A stretch of 12,903 nt of DNA, taken from NCBI GenBank assembly GCA_934358675.1, contig CAKRKX010000073.1, positions 1 to 12,903 of the forward strand, in the 5' to 3' direction. Made by a program: the position numbers and the translations under genes. The stretch's first letter is position 1; every line of letters starts with the position of its first letter. The DNA comes from an uncultured Agathobacter sp. (GTDB lineage: Bacteria > Bacillota > Clostridia > Lachnospirales > Lachnospiraceae). The notes under the pieces are model-generated. The model had not been told where the DNA came from and did not search any database. It was given only the letters and a program-made list of their open reading frames with translations. Shown piece after piece: positions 5,563-12,631 of this stretch.

Positions 5563-7059
5563 TTTATTGCTGGTAACTCCGGACTGGGATAAAAGTTTAA
5601 CTTCCACCGTCTGCTCCTCGTAACCGTTTCCTAATCGCTCAAATGTAACCTTAACTTTCTGACCGGATTTATAGTAAGTCATAAGCTCCTTCAGCTGCTT
5701 CATGGTCGATACTGCCTGACCGTCAAAGGAGGTAATGATATCACCCTGACGGATGCCTGCGTTTTCCGCAGCCGATCCGGATACTACCTGGTAGACATAG
5801 ACTCCTTCCGGCATATTGTAGGCCTGTGCTACATCGGAAGAAATATCCTGTCCCTGAATTCCTAAGAATGCCTGCTGGGACTGGTCAACTTTCTCACGCT
5901 CAATGAGCTGGTTGATGATCGGCATTGCATCGGACATCGGGATGGCATATCCGAATCCCTCAACACTTGTATCAGAATATTTTGCAGAGTTGATACCGAT
6001 GACTTCGCCCTGTGCATTTAATAATGCACCGCCACTGTTACCAGGGTTGATGGCTGCGTTTGTCTGGATCATATTGTTGTTGGTAACCGTCTGACCGGTT
6101 GTCTCATCCTGAACACTGACGCTTCTGCCCAATGCACTGATGATTCCGTTTGTTACGGACTGACCATAACCTAAAGCATTACCGATTGCGATTACGCCCT
6201 GACCTACCTGAAGATCATCCGAATCATTAACGGTTGCAACCTTGATCTGCTTTAAGGTGTCTGCCTTAATGCTGGATAATGCAACCTTAACGACCGCAAG
6301 ATCATCTGCCGCATCGGTTCCTTTTACTTCACAGCTTACGGTCTCATTGTCGCAGAACTGAACAGTTAAGGAATCCGCACCCGCTACAACATGATTGTTG
6401 GTTGCAATGTATAAATATTTGTCATCCTGCTTGATGATGATTCCGGATCCTGCGCTCTGGCTTTCCTGCTGCTGTGTACCCCAGAATGTCTGGTAGGAAA
6501 CGGTTCCGGTATTCGTGATCGCTACGATACTCGGCATTGCTTCCTGTGTGATTGCTGACACATCGGACAGATCCTGTGCACTGCCGGTTGTAGTTGCCTT
6601 CTGCACCGTTTTGGAGGAATCGGATGAATCCGACTTGCTCTCACTACTCTGCTGTGTAATTCCAAGTGCCTTATTGCCTGCGTAGCTGACGCCGGTAAAG
6701 GTTCCGCCGGCAACCAGTCCGAAGACCAAAGCGATCGCTGCGCATTTGCCAAGTGTCACACCAAAACCTTTATTTTTCATTTTTGCTTTCTTCGGCTTCT
6801 TACCTCCCACCGGCTGCTGATACGGATTGTACGCATTCTGCTGCGCATTTCCGTATGCATTGTATGTGTTCTGCTGACCGCTGTATGTGTTGGTCTGCTG
6901 ACTTCCATATGCATTATAGGTATTCTGCTGCTGGCTGCCATATGCATTGTAGCCTGTCGCCTGCTGACTGCTATATGCACTCTGCTGCGCATTGGTCTGC
7001 GCCTGCTGTGCGTTGTTGGTAGTCTGATCTGTGTTATTATTTAAATAGTTGTTATCCAT
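5560..7059 (-). CDS. htrA: HtrA/DegP-like membrane-anchored serine protease with PDZ domain
   Basis: Trypsin-like S1C envelope protease of 499 residues, expected to degrade or refold damaged exported proteins. Order of parts: Q/N/Y-rich low-complexity segment (1-82) with YNAYGSQQ-type repeats; a lysine-rich stretch (87-97); one transmembrane helix (about 103-125); a Ser/Asp/Thr-rich linker (136-165); the protease domain with the catalytic triad His223 (TNNHVV), Asp253 (DDLAVV) and Ser342 (NPGNSGGAL); and one PDZ domain (about 398-485). The basic residues before the helix suggest the N-terminus stays in the cytoplasm and the catalytic part is outside. ATG 7059 has AAAGGAG about 9 nt upstream. 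It has its own candidate promoter at 7126-7099 and stands between glmS and gtrA. An 80-residue low-complexity cytosolic tail is longer than in B. subtilis HtrA-type proteins. The final protein residues precede a TAG that doubles as the next promoter's -35. Confidence 0.94.
   Translation of the reverse strand: MDNNYLNNNTDQTTNNAQQAQTNAQQSAYSSQQATGYNAYGSQQQNTYNAYGSQQTNTYSGQQNTYNAYGNAQQNAYNPYQQPVGGKKPKKAKMKNKGFGVTLGKCAAIALVFGLVAGGTFTGVSYAGNKALGITQQSSESKSDSSDSSKTVQKATTTGSAQDLSDVSAITQEAMPSIVAITNTGTVSYQTFWGTQQQESQSAGSGIIIKQDDKYLYIATNNHVVAGADSLTVQFCDNETVSCEVKGTDAADDLAVVKVALSSIKADTLKQIKVATVNDSDDLQVGQGVIAIGNALGYGQSVTNGIISALGRSVSVQDETTGQTVTNNNMIQTNAAINPGNSGGALLNAQGEVIGINSAKYSDTSVEGFGYAIPMSDAMPIINQLIEREKVDQSQQAFLGIQGQDISSDVAQAYNMPEGVYVYQVVSGSAAENAGIRQGDIITSFDGQAVSTMKQLKELMTYYKSGQKVKVTFERLGNGYEEQTVEVKLLSQSGVTSNK
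6820..6951 (-). repeat. degenerate in-frame tandem repeat in htrA
   Basis: Coding repeat of about 33 nt (11 residues) in the N-terminal region of the HtrA-like protein. Units are YNAYGSQQQNT (residues 37-47), YNAYGSQQTNT (48-58), a shortened YSGQQNT (59-65), YNAYGNAQQNA (66-76) and a terminal YNPY (77-80). At DNA level the repeats recur as variants of the plus-strand core CATATGCATT. Repeats like these can change copy number by slippage. Confidence 0.8.
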
Positions 7060-7098
7060 AATGAAGAACTCCTTTCTTGTTTTCTAAGGAGAATTCTA

Positions 7099-7126
7099 CT
7101 CATATTCTGTGTTCAAATTGTGACAA
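7099..7126 (-). promoter_or_regulatory. candidate promoter of htrA
   Basis: TTGTCA (7126-7121, 5/6) is followed by 16 nt and TATGAG (7104-7099, 4/6), about 40 nt before the htrA ATG. It lies in the 96-nt gap after glmS, which also holds two TTTTACAT/TTTTTACAT direct repeats but no clear terminator hairpin. Read-through from glmS is therefore possible. Confidence 0.4.
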
Positions 7127-7155
7127 ACTCATGTAAAAAATGTAAAATGCAACAA

Positions 7156-8991
7156 TTATTCCACCGTAACGGATTTTGCAAGGTTTCTCGGCTTATCGAC
7201 ATCAAGGCCTTTTCCCACGGAAACATAATATCCGAACAGCTGAAGCGGAATGATGGCAAGCGAATTCGTAAAATACGCATCCGTCTTCGGAATATAGATC
7301 ACGCTGTCCGCCGTCTTCTCGATCTCTAAATTGTCATCGTTTGTGACCGCAAGCACATAAGCACCACGCGTCTTTACTTCGACGATATTACTGATCGTCT
7401 TCTTGTACAGATCCTCCTGTGTGACAACCGCCGTCACAAGTGTTCCGTCCTCGATCAGAGAGATCGTTCCGTGTTTTAACTCGCCCGCAGCATACGCCTC
7501 GGAATGGATATAAGAAATCTCCTTGAGCTTTAATGAACCTTCCAGTGAGATCGCATAATCGATACCTCTTCCGATAAAGAACACATCCTTTGCAGCAACA
7601 TAACGGTTTGCAAACTTCTGAATGCGCTCACGGTTGCCTAAAAGACTCTCAATCTGGTTCGGAAGCATTTCGATCTCATGCAGATATCCGGCCAGTTCTT
7701 CCTGTGTGATCTGTCCTCTTGCCTCGGCAAATTTCAAAGCAAGAAGATAATGTGCAACGAGCTGGCAGCTGTATGCTTTCGTCGTTGCGACCGCGATCTC
7801 CGGCCCCGCCCATGTGTACATGACATTATCGGCCTCACGTGCAATCGAGCTTCCGACTACATTGACAATACCGAGCGTGCGCACACCGTGCTCCTTCGCG
7901 AGGCGCAGCGCAGCGAGCGAATCTGCTGTCTCACCGGACTGGCTGACAACGATCACCATCGCGCCTTCCTCGAGGATCGGATTGCGGTAACGGAACTCCG
8001 ATGCCAGATCCACCTCTACCGGGATTCTTGCCAGTCCCTCAAACACATATTTTGCGGTCACACCCGTATGGTAAGCCGAACCGCATGCCACAATATGAAT
8101 CTTCTTAATTGCGCGGATCTCATCGTCCGTCATGCCAAGTTCTTCGATAACAATGTGATTGTCCCTGATTCTCGGGCTGATCGTATCCTTGACCGCCTTT
8201 GGCTGCTCATAGATCTCTTTGAGCATAAAGTGCTCATACCCGTTCTTCTCCGCCGCATTGATATCCCAGTCGATATGTTTCGCGTGCTTCTCGATCTCCT
8301 CGCCGTCCACATTGAAAAACTCGATCTTATCTTCCGTCAAACGGGCAATCTCGCCGTTTTCAATGAAATAGACATCTCTTGTGTATTTTAACACGGCCGG
8401 CACATCGGACGCAATCAGATTGCCGCCCTCCGCCTTGCCTACGATCAGCGGGCTGTCCTTGCGCACCGAGTAGACCACGCCCGGATAATCCGCAAAAATA
8501 ATACCGAGTGCATAGGATCCCTCCACACGGTGGATCACCTTGACCAAAGCGGTCAGCGGATCCTTGTCGTACTTGTTGTAATAATAATCCAGAAGATGTG
8601 CCACAACCTCTGTGTCCGTCTCGGAGCGGAAGTTGTATCCGCGGTCTGTCAGCAGCTTGCGAAGCTTTAAGTAATTTTCAATAATTCCGTTGTGTACGAC
8701 CGCGATCGTCTGATCCTCATTAAAATGCGGATGTGCATTCGCCTCGGTCGGTTCGCCGTGTGTTGCCCAACGGGTGTGGCCGATTCCGATATGTCCCGGC
8801 ATATTCACGCCGTCATGTGTCAGTTCACTCAGCACCTTCAGTCGACCGGTCGCCTTGTTGATCACGATCTTCTCGCCGTCGTATACCGCCATACCCGCCG
8901 AGTCATATCCGCGGTACTCCAGCTTTGACAATCCATCCAGTAAAATCGGAGCTGCCTGCTCCTTACCTACATAACCTACAATTCCACACAT
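7156..8991 (-). CDS. glmS: glutamine-fructose-6-phosphate aminotransferase (isomerizing)
   Basis: Cytosolic enzyme making glucosamine-6-phosphate from fructose-6-phosphate and glutamine, the entry step to UDP-GlcNAc and so to peptidoglycan and wall polymers. The 611-residue length is standard. The N-terminal class II amidotransferase domain starts MCGIVGYVG, with Cys2 as the nucleophile after Met removal, and carries HTRWATHGEP (72-81) and NGIIENY (101-107). Two SIS domains follow, with SQSGETADS (350-358) and the EGSLKLKEISYIHSEA element (484-499), and the C-terminus ends KSVTVE as in the family. The frame is open back to 9090, but processing requires Cys at position 2, which fixes the start at 8991 with GAGG about 9 nt upstream. 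It appears monocistronic. No glmS ribozyme is present in the short leader. Confidence 0.97.
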   Translation of the reverse strand: MCGIVGYVGKEQAAPILLDGLSKLEYRGYDSAGMAVYDGEKIVINKATGRLKVLSELTHDGVNMPGHIGIGHTRWATHGEPTEANAHPHFNEDQTIAVVHNGIIENYLKLRKLLTDRGYNFRSETDTEVVAHLLDYYYNKYDKDPLTALVKVIHRVEGSYALGIIFADYPGVVYSVRKDSPLIVGKAEGGNLIASDVPAVLKYTRDVYFIENGEIARLTEDKIEFFNVDGEEIEKHAKHIDWDINAAEKNGYEHFMLKEIYEQPKAVKDTISPRIRDNHIVIEELGMTDDEIRAIKKIHIVACGSAYHTGVTAKYVFEGLARIPVEVDLASEFRYRNPILEEGAMVIVVSQSGETADSLAALRLAKEHGVRTLGIVNVVGSSIAREADNVMYTWAGPEIAVATTKAYSCQLVAHYLLALKFAEARGQITQEELAGYLHEIEMLPNQIESLLGNRERIQKFANRYVAAKDVFFIGRGIDYAISLEGSLKLKEISYIHSEAYAAGELKHGTISLIEDGTLVTAVVTQEDLYKKTISNIVEVKTRGAYVLAVTNDDNLEIEKTADSVIYIPKTDAYFTNSLAIIPLQLFGYYVSVGKGLDVDKPRNLAKSVTVE

Positions 8992-9041
8992 AATTTCATT
9001 CCTCTTTTTTAATTTTCTATCTACAAATCTAAATTTTCCAC

Positions 9042-9076
9042 TAAATAATAATAGACCAATCAAAGCGATTGGTCTA
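9042..9076 (-). terminator. intrinsic terminator of the pgm-zinc ribbon-lcp operon
   Basis: A perfect 10-bp stem, TAGACCAATC (9076-9067) and GATTGGTCTA (9061-9052), encloses a 5-nt loop and is followed by TTATTATTT on the minus strand. It begins 32 nt after the lcp stop codon at 9109. The T-tract is interrupted by A residues, so termination may be partial. Confidence 0.75.
9048..9076 (-). promoter_or_regulatory. candidate glmS promoter nested in a terminator
   Basis: TAGACC (9076-9071, 4/6) is followed by 17 nt and TATTAT (9053-9048, 5/6). The -35 is the 5' arm of the lcp terminator hairpin and the -10 straddles the end of its 3' arm. Predicted start is near 9041, giving a leader of about 50 nt to glmS. 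It is the best candidate in the gap, but the -35 is weak. Confidence 0.4.
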
Positions 9077-9108
9077 CTATATTTTGTCATTTGTTGCTAT
9101 TTTTTGTT

Positions 9109-10281
9109 TTAATTTGTTACAGTGCCTGTATCAGACTCTGTATCGGTACTCTTTTTGATACCGTCTGTGCCGGTCGCACCCGCAGTCTCATTGTAGTCGG
9201 AAGTGTTGATCAATGCGGAATCTGCCGTAATTCCGGTCTTATAAACGATCGCATCGCTGATCGTCTGAACCGTCGATGACGGTGTATAAACCGCATCGTC
9301 AAACATATACTGATGCAATTCTTTCACATTCTGTGCAAGCTCCGCCGGGATAACCGTATCTCCGGATCCGGTCAGGTTCTTGGTTGTAAGTTCAAACGGA
9401 AATCCGGTTGTACTTGCGATACTGTAGGAAGCAACATCCTTCGCAAGCCCAAGAATCTGCGTAATCGACAAACTGGTTGATATATCATCGATCACAGAAT
9501 TACAGATGTTGGTCAGTGTTCCGAAATCCGCTTTCTTTGCCTTTTCCATGATGGCCTGCAAAACGATACGCTGTCTGGAAGCACGCTTGAAATCATCTCC
9601 TGCAAGCTTACGGATTCTTGCGTAGGTCGTTGCCTGCGTTCCGTCCAGATGTACCAGACCGTACTGTGTCACATTCGGTGTAGATTTTCCGGTTACCAGA
9701 TCGACATCCTTCTTGTACTTATTGATCTGGTTCATCTCACCTTCCGTAATCTCCAGATCCAGTCCTCCAAGGTCATCGATCACCTCAACCATCGCAGCCC
9801 AATCCACGCAGGCATACTCTTTGATATCAAGATCCAGATTAGAGTTGAGCATCTGTACCGCCTGCTTTGCACCACCGTGCGCATATGCGGCATTCGCCTT
9901 ATTGTATGCTCCGTTTCCGATGCTTAAGTACGTATCACGGTATACCGAAACCAGCTTGATCTCTTTTGTCTCATTATTGATACTTGCGATCATGATGACA
10001 TCCGAATTACCCCTGTCATAATTGTTCGAGCTTCGGTTATCCAGACCAAACAGAGCGATATTCGTGTATCCTTCCAGCGAGAGAATCGTATCCTCATTCA
10101 TATCGCTGTTGATTCCGGCTTCTGATTCATCCAGATCCTCATACTTGATCCTGTTCATCATACTGACAAAATATGCCACCAGAAGAAGGATTGCAAGCAG
10201 CAGCACTTCAAATACAAACAACAGCAGCTTTCTGCTTTTCTTCTTCTTTCTTCTTTTTCTGCTATTCCTATTATTCGCCAT
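9109..10281 (-). CDS. LytR-CpsA-Psr (LCP) family cell-wall polymer ligase
   Basis: LCP proteins transfer lipid-linked teichoic acid, capsule or other glycopolymers onto peptidoglycan on the outer face of the membrane. The 390-residue protein has a very basic N-terminus (about residues 5-18, RKRRKKKKSRK), one transmembrane helix (about 19-41), then the LCP domain. Conserved elements are FGLDNR (78-83), VYRDTYLSI (113-121), NKANAAYAHGG (127-137) and the arginine-rich RIRKLAGDDFKRASRQR (222-238) that binds the pyrophosphate of the lipid donor. The C-terminus is a Thr/Ser/Asp/Gly-rich tail without visible domain. ATG 10281 has AAAGGAA about 8 nt upstream, and that site lies within the last codons of the preceding zinc-ribbon gene (4-nt gap). 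An in-frame start at 10329 would overlap that gene by 44 nt and adds non-family residues. Confidence 0.93.
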   Translation of the reverse strand: MANNRNSRKRRKKKKSRKLLLFVFEVLLLAILLLVAYFVSMMNRIKYEDLDESEAGINSDMNEDTILSLEGYTNIALFGLDNRSSNNYDRGNSDVIMIASINNETKEIKLVSVYRDTYLSIGNGAYNKANAAYAHGGAKQAVQMLNSNLDLDIKEYACVDWAAMVEVIDDLGGLDLEITEGEMNQINKYKKDVDLVTGKSTPNVTQYGLVHLDGTQATTYARIRKLAGDDFKRASRQRIVLQAIMEKAKKADFGTLTNICNSVIDDISTSLSITQILGLAKDVASYSIASTTGFPFELTTKNLTGSGDTVIPAELAQNVKELHQYMFDDAVYTPSSTVQTISDAIVYKTGITADSALINTSDYNETAGATGTDGIKKSTDTESDTGTVTN

Positions 10282-10285
10282 AATT

Positions 10286-10486
10286 CTATTCCTTTTGCCT
10301 CTTATGTATATAGAGCCATGCATCCGCATAGCTGACGCGCTCCTCCTCGGACATGGACGAATACTTCTCCAGATCGAGATTCGTCAGTCGCATCCCGGAA
10401 TTGCCGCACTGGTGGCATTCTACATCTTTACGCCGGCTTACCATGCGAAGCCATCCACACTGTGGACATATGTATATCTTCATCAT
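10286..10486 (-). CDS. small zinc-ribbon protein of unknown function
   Basis: A 66-residue soluble protein with two CxxC knuckles, CPQC (Cys7, Cys10) and CHQC (Cys24, Cys27), 13 residues apart: a rubredoxin-like zinc ribbon. The rest is a charged, probably helical tail ending IHKRQKE. I do not recognise a characterised family; such proteins may bind nucleic acid or another protein. Evidence that it is real: it fills the gap between pgm and lcp almost exactly (13 nt after the pgm stop, 4 nt before the lcp ATG), and cysteine spacing of this kind rarely arises by chance. Two adjacent ATGs (10486 and 10483) are possible starts. Neither has a clear Shine-Dalgarno, so translation may depend on coupling to the upstream pgm gene. 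Confidence 0.85.
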   Translation of the reverse strand: MMKIYICPQCGWLRMVSRRKDVECHQCGNSGMRLTNLDLEKYSSMSEEERVSYADAWLYIHKRQKE

Positions 10487-10499
10487 TGCTTTGTACCGC

Positions 10500-12224
10500 T
10501 TATTCGAATGTCTTAAGCACCTGTGCCTTTAATTCCTCAAGTTCTGCATCTGCGCCTTCCAGAGAAGATCCTTTCACACCAACATAGAACTTGATCTTCG
10601 GCTCTGTACCGGACGGACGTACACAGCACCATGCATTGTCGGAAAGTTCGTAATACAATACGTTGGAGCTTGGAAGTCCGGTTGCGGTCACTTCGCCGGT
10701 CTTTAAATCTTTTCTTGTGTCTGCCTTGTAGTCGCGTACTGCGAGCACGTCAAAGTTACCGATCTTCGCCGGTGCAGCATTTCTTGCACGGTTCATGATC
10801 TCCTGGATCTGAGCGGCACCGTCGATACCCTTTAAGGTCATTGTTGCGATACCTTCACGGTAGTAGCCGTACTTCTCATACATCTCGATCATGCCATCCC
10901 ACAGAGTCTTGCCCTGTGACTTGTAGTAAGCTGCAACTTCGCAGAGCATACATACCGCTGCCGGAGCGTCCTTATCTCTTGCATAAGTGCCCGGAAGACA
11001 TCCGTAGCTCTCCTCGAAACCAAATACATAGTTCTTATCACCGCTCTGCTCGTATTTTAACATCTGCTCACCGATGTACTTAAATCCTGTCAGAACCTCC
11101 ACGAGCTCTACATTGTATGCAGCAGCGATCGCTTTTGCCATATCGGTCGATACGATCGACTCGACAAGAACCGGATTCTCAGGCATAGAACCGTTTGCAG
11201 CTTTCTGCCCCAAGATATATTCTGCGATCAACATCGCTGACATATTACCGGTAAATGTTACATATTCTCCACTCTTGGTATCCTTGCAGTATACACCGAG
11301 ACGGTCGGCATCCGGATCGGTAGCCAGTACAAGATCCGCATCCTTTTCCTTCGCAAGCTTTAAAGCAAGCTCCCATGCGTCCGGATTCTCCGGGTTCGGG
11401 TAAGGAGCCGTCGGGAAATGTCCGTCTGCAACCGCCTGCTGCGGCTCGATAAATACTTTCTCAAATCCGAGATCCTTCAGCACTCTCTGCACCGGACCGA
11501 GTCCCGTTCCGTGAAGAGGTGTGTAAACGATCGTAATATTCTTCGCCATCTGCTTGATGATCTCCGGATGGATCGACAGATTACGGAGTTCTGCGAAATA
11601 CTTCTCATCCACATCGTCTGAAATGATCTCATAGAGACCGGCCTTGATTGCCTCATCCTTATCCATAGTCTTGACCATATCGAAGGAAGTAACCTTGCCA
11701 ACCTCATCCATAATATTTGTATCGTGCGGAGGCGTTACCTGTGCGCCGTCCTCCCAGTATACTTTATATCCGTTATATTCTCTTGGATTATGGCTTGCCG
11801 TAATGACAATACCTGCAATACATCCAAGCTCGCGAACTGCAAATGACAGTTCCGGAACCGGACGAAGGCTTTTGAACACATAAGCCTTAATTCCGTTGGC
11901 AGCAAGGCATAACGCTGCTGCATCGGTAAACTCATCTGCCATCAGTCTGGAATCATGTGCGATCGCTACGCCTTTATTCTGTCCGTTCTGTGACAAAATA
12001 TAATTGGCAAGTCCCTGTGTCGCCTGACGAACGGTATATACGTTCATACGGTTCGTTCCGGCACCGATCACACCACGAAGTCCGGCTGTTCCAAACTCAA
12101 GTGTACGATAGAAACGATCCTCGATTTCTTTCTCGTCCCCAGCGAGAGCCTTCAGCTCGTTTCTTGTTGCCTCATCAAAATATGGGTCGTTACACCACTT
12201 CTCATATGCCTGCTTATAATCCAT
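10500..12224 (-). CDS. pgcA: alpha-phosphoglucomutase/phosphomannomutase
   Basis: Cytosolic alpha-D-phosphohexomutase interconverting glucose-6-phosphate and glucose-1-phosphate (possibly mannose phosphates too), supplying nucleotide sugars for wall polymers and glycogen. The 574-residue length fits the Firmicute PgcA group. The four signature sites are all present: catalytic phosphoserine Ser144 in TASHNP (142-147), magnesium loop DPDADR (303-308), sugar-binding GFEES (402-406) and phosphate-binding RPSGTEPK (536-543). FGTAGLRG is at 44-51. ATG 12224 has AGGAGGG 10 nt upstream. It is the first gene of an operon with the zinc-ribbon and LCP genes. A promoter with a superimposed inverted repeat lies at 12297-12252, suggesting regulation. 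The mutase is certain; substrate preference between glucose and mannose phosphates is not resolved by motif reading. Confidence 0.95.
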   Translation of the reverse strand: MDYKQAYEKWCNDPYFDEATRNELKALAGDEKEIEDRFYRTLEFGTAGLRGVIGAGTNRMNVYTVRQATQGLANYILSQNGQNKGVAIAHDSRLMADEFTDAAALCLAANGIKAYVFKSLRPVPELSFAVRELGCIAGIVITASHNPREYNGYKVYWEDGAQVTPPHDTNIMDEVGKVTSFDMVKTMDKDEAIKAGLYEIISDDVDEKYFAELRNLSIHPEIIKQMAKNITIVYTPLHGTGLGPVQRVLKDLGFEKVFIEPQQAVADGHFPTAPYPNPENPDAWELALKLAKEKDADLVLATDPDADRLGVYCKDTKSGEYVTFTGNMSAMLIAEYILGQKAANGSMPENPVLVESIVSTDMAKAIAAAYNVELVEVLTGFKYIGEQMLKYEQSGDKNYVFGFEESYGCLPGTYARDKDAPAAVCMLCEVAAYYKSQGKTLWDGMIEMYEKYGYYREGIATMTLKGIDGAAQIQEIMNRARNAAPAKIGNFDVLAVRDYKADTRKDLKTGEVTATGLPSSNVLYYELSDNAWCCVRPSGTEPKIKFYVGVKGSSLEGADAELEELKAQVLKTFE

Positions 12225-12251
12225 AGAACTATGTCCCTCCTATATTTTTCA

Positions 12252-12280
12252 TTGTGATATCGTAAGTCATTTTATCACAA
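12252..12280 (-). promoter_or_regulatory. operator-like inverted repeat over the pgm start site
   Basis: A perfect 8-bp inverted repeat, TTGTGATA (12280-12273 on the minus strand) and TATCACAA (12259-12252), is separated by 13 nt. It covers the -10 hexamer (12274-12269) and the predicted start near 12262, about -18 to +11, a position that suits a dimeric repressor. TGTGA/TCACA half-sites recall CRP/FNR-type sites, but the spacing is too wide for one standard site. Confidence 0.5.
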
Positions 12281-12297
12281 CTTGATTTATTTGGAAA
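12269..12297 (-). promoter_or_regulatory. extended -10 promoter of the pgm operon
   Basis: TTTCCA (12297-12292, 4/6) is followed by 17 nt and TAAAAT (12274-12269, 5/6), with a TGA directly before the -10 giving the extended TGn motif. The predicted leader is about 38 nt. The remaining roughly 40 nt up to the acyl-carrier terminator are AT-rich with no other feature that I can see. Confidence 0.6.
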
Positions 12298-12344
12298 GTT
12301 TTTGATTAAAATATTAAAATCTCTTAAGAATTCGTTCAGATTCG

Positions 12345-12391
12345 CAAAATAAAAAAGCGCCACACCGTACCTGACGTACACATGCAGCGCT
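12345..12391 (-). terminator. strong intrinsic terminator after the carrier protein gene
   Basis: Starting 18 nt after the carrier protein stop, AGCGCTGCAT pairs with GTGTGGCGCT (three wobbles) and continues past one bulged G into TGTAC/GTACG around a GTCAG loop, about 15 pairs in all. It is followed by TTTTTTATTTT (12355-12345). This is the clearest terminator in the window and separates the ligase/carrier unit from the pgm operon. Confidence 0.88.
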
Positions 12392-12409
12392 CAGCTTCCT
12401 TGTCTATAA

Positions 12410-12631
12410 TTATTTCAGATCCTCAACGAGCTCATACAGAGCCTCGGCAGAGTTGAAATTATCCGGGATGATCTCATCACTCGGGATATGCACACCGTAC
12501 TGGTCTGCGATCTCAGAAATGATAGAGATGATGTCCAATGACTCTAAAATACCGTCATCGACCAAAGCATCCTCGTTCTCGAAATCTACATTTGGCTTAA
12601 TCTTGTTAAGCATCTTGATAAATTCATCCAT
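12410..12631 (-). CDS. acyl/aminoacyl carrier protein
   Basis: A 73-residue acidic carrier protein with a single four-helix PP-binding domain. The phosphopantetheine attachment site is Ser31 in DGILESLDIISII (the usual DSL is ESL here), followed by IADQYGVHIPSDEI and the NFNSAEALYELV helix. ATG 12631 has GGAGG about 8 nt upstream; an in-frame ATG at 12649 lacks one and is rejected. The start overlaps the last 8 nt of the AMP-forming ligase gene, so the two are translationally coupled and the ligase probably loads this carrier. The sequence looks more like dedicated carriers (DltC-type or secondary pathway) than the fatty-acid synthase ACP, but this is judgement by eye. The carrier assignment itself is secure. 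Confidence 0.9.
   Translation of the reverse strand: MDEFIKMLNKIKPNVDFENEDALVDDGILESLDIISIISEIADQYGVHIPSDEIIPDNFNSAEALYELVEDLK

Noticed and set aside
7127..7155. Terminator after glmS in the TTTTACATTTTTTACAT stretch
   Set aside because: There are T-runs and a short direct repeat, but no stem of useful length precedes them.
7678..8391. 237-codon open frame on the plus strand
   Set aside because: It lies inside glmS in antisense; composition is Cys/Arg/Asp/Leu-rich shadow sequence without motifs.
8992..9090. 33-residue N-terminal extension of GlmS
   Set aside because: The frame is open, but it reads through a terminator hairpin and would bury the catalytic Cys2, which must be the N-terminal residue after Met removal.
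12252..12280. CRP/FNR binding site reading of the TGTGA/TCACA arms
   Set aside because: The half-sites are separated by well over the 6 nt required for a CRP-type site, so I keep it only as an unassigned inverted repeat.
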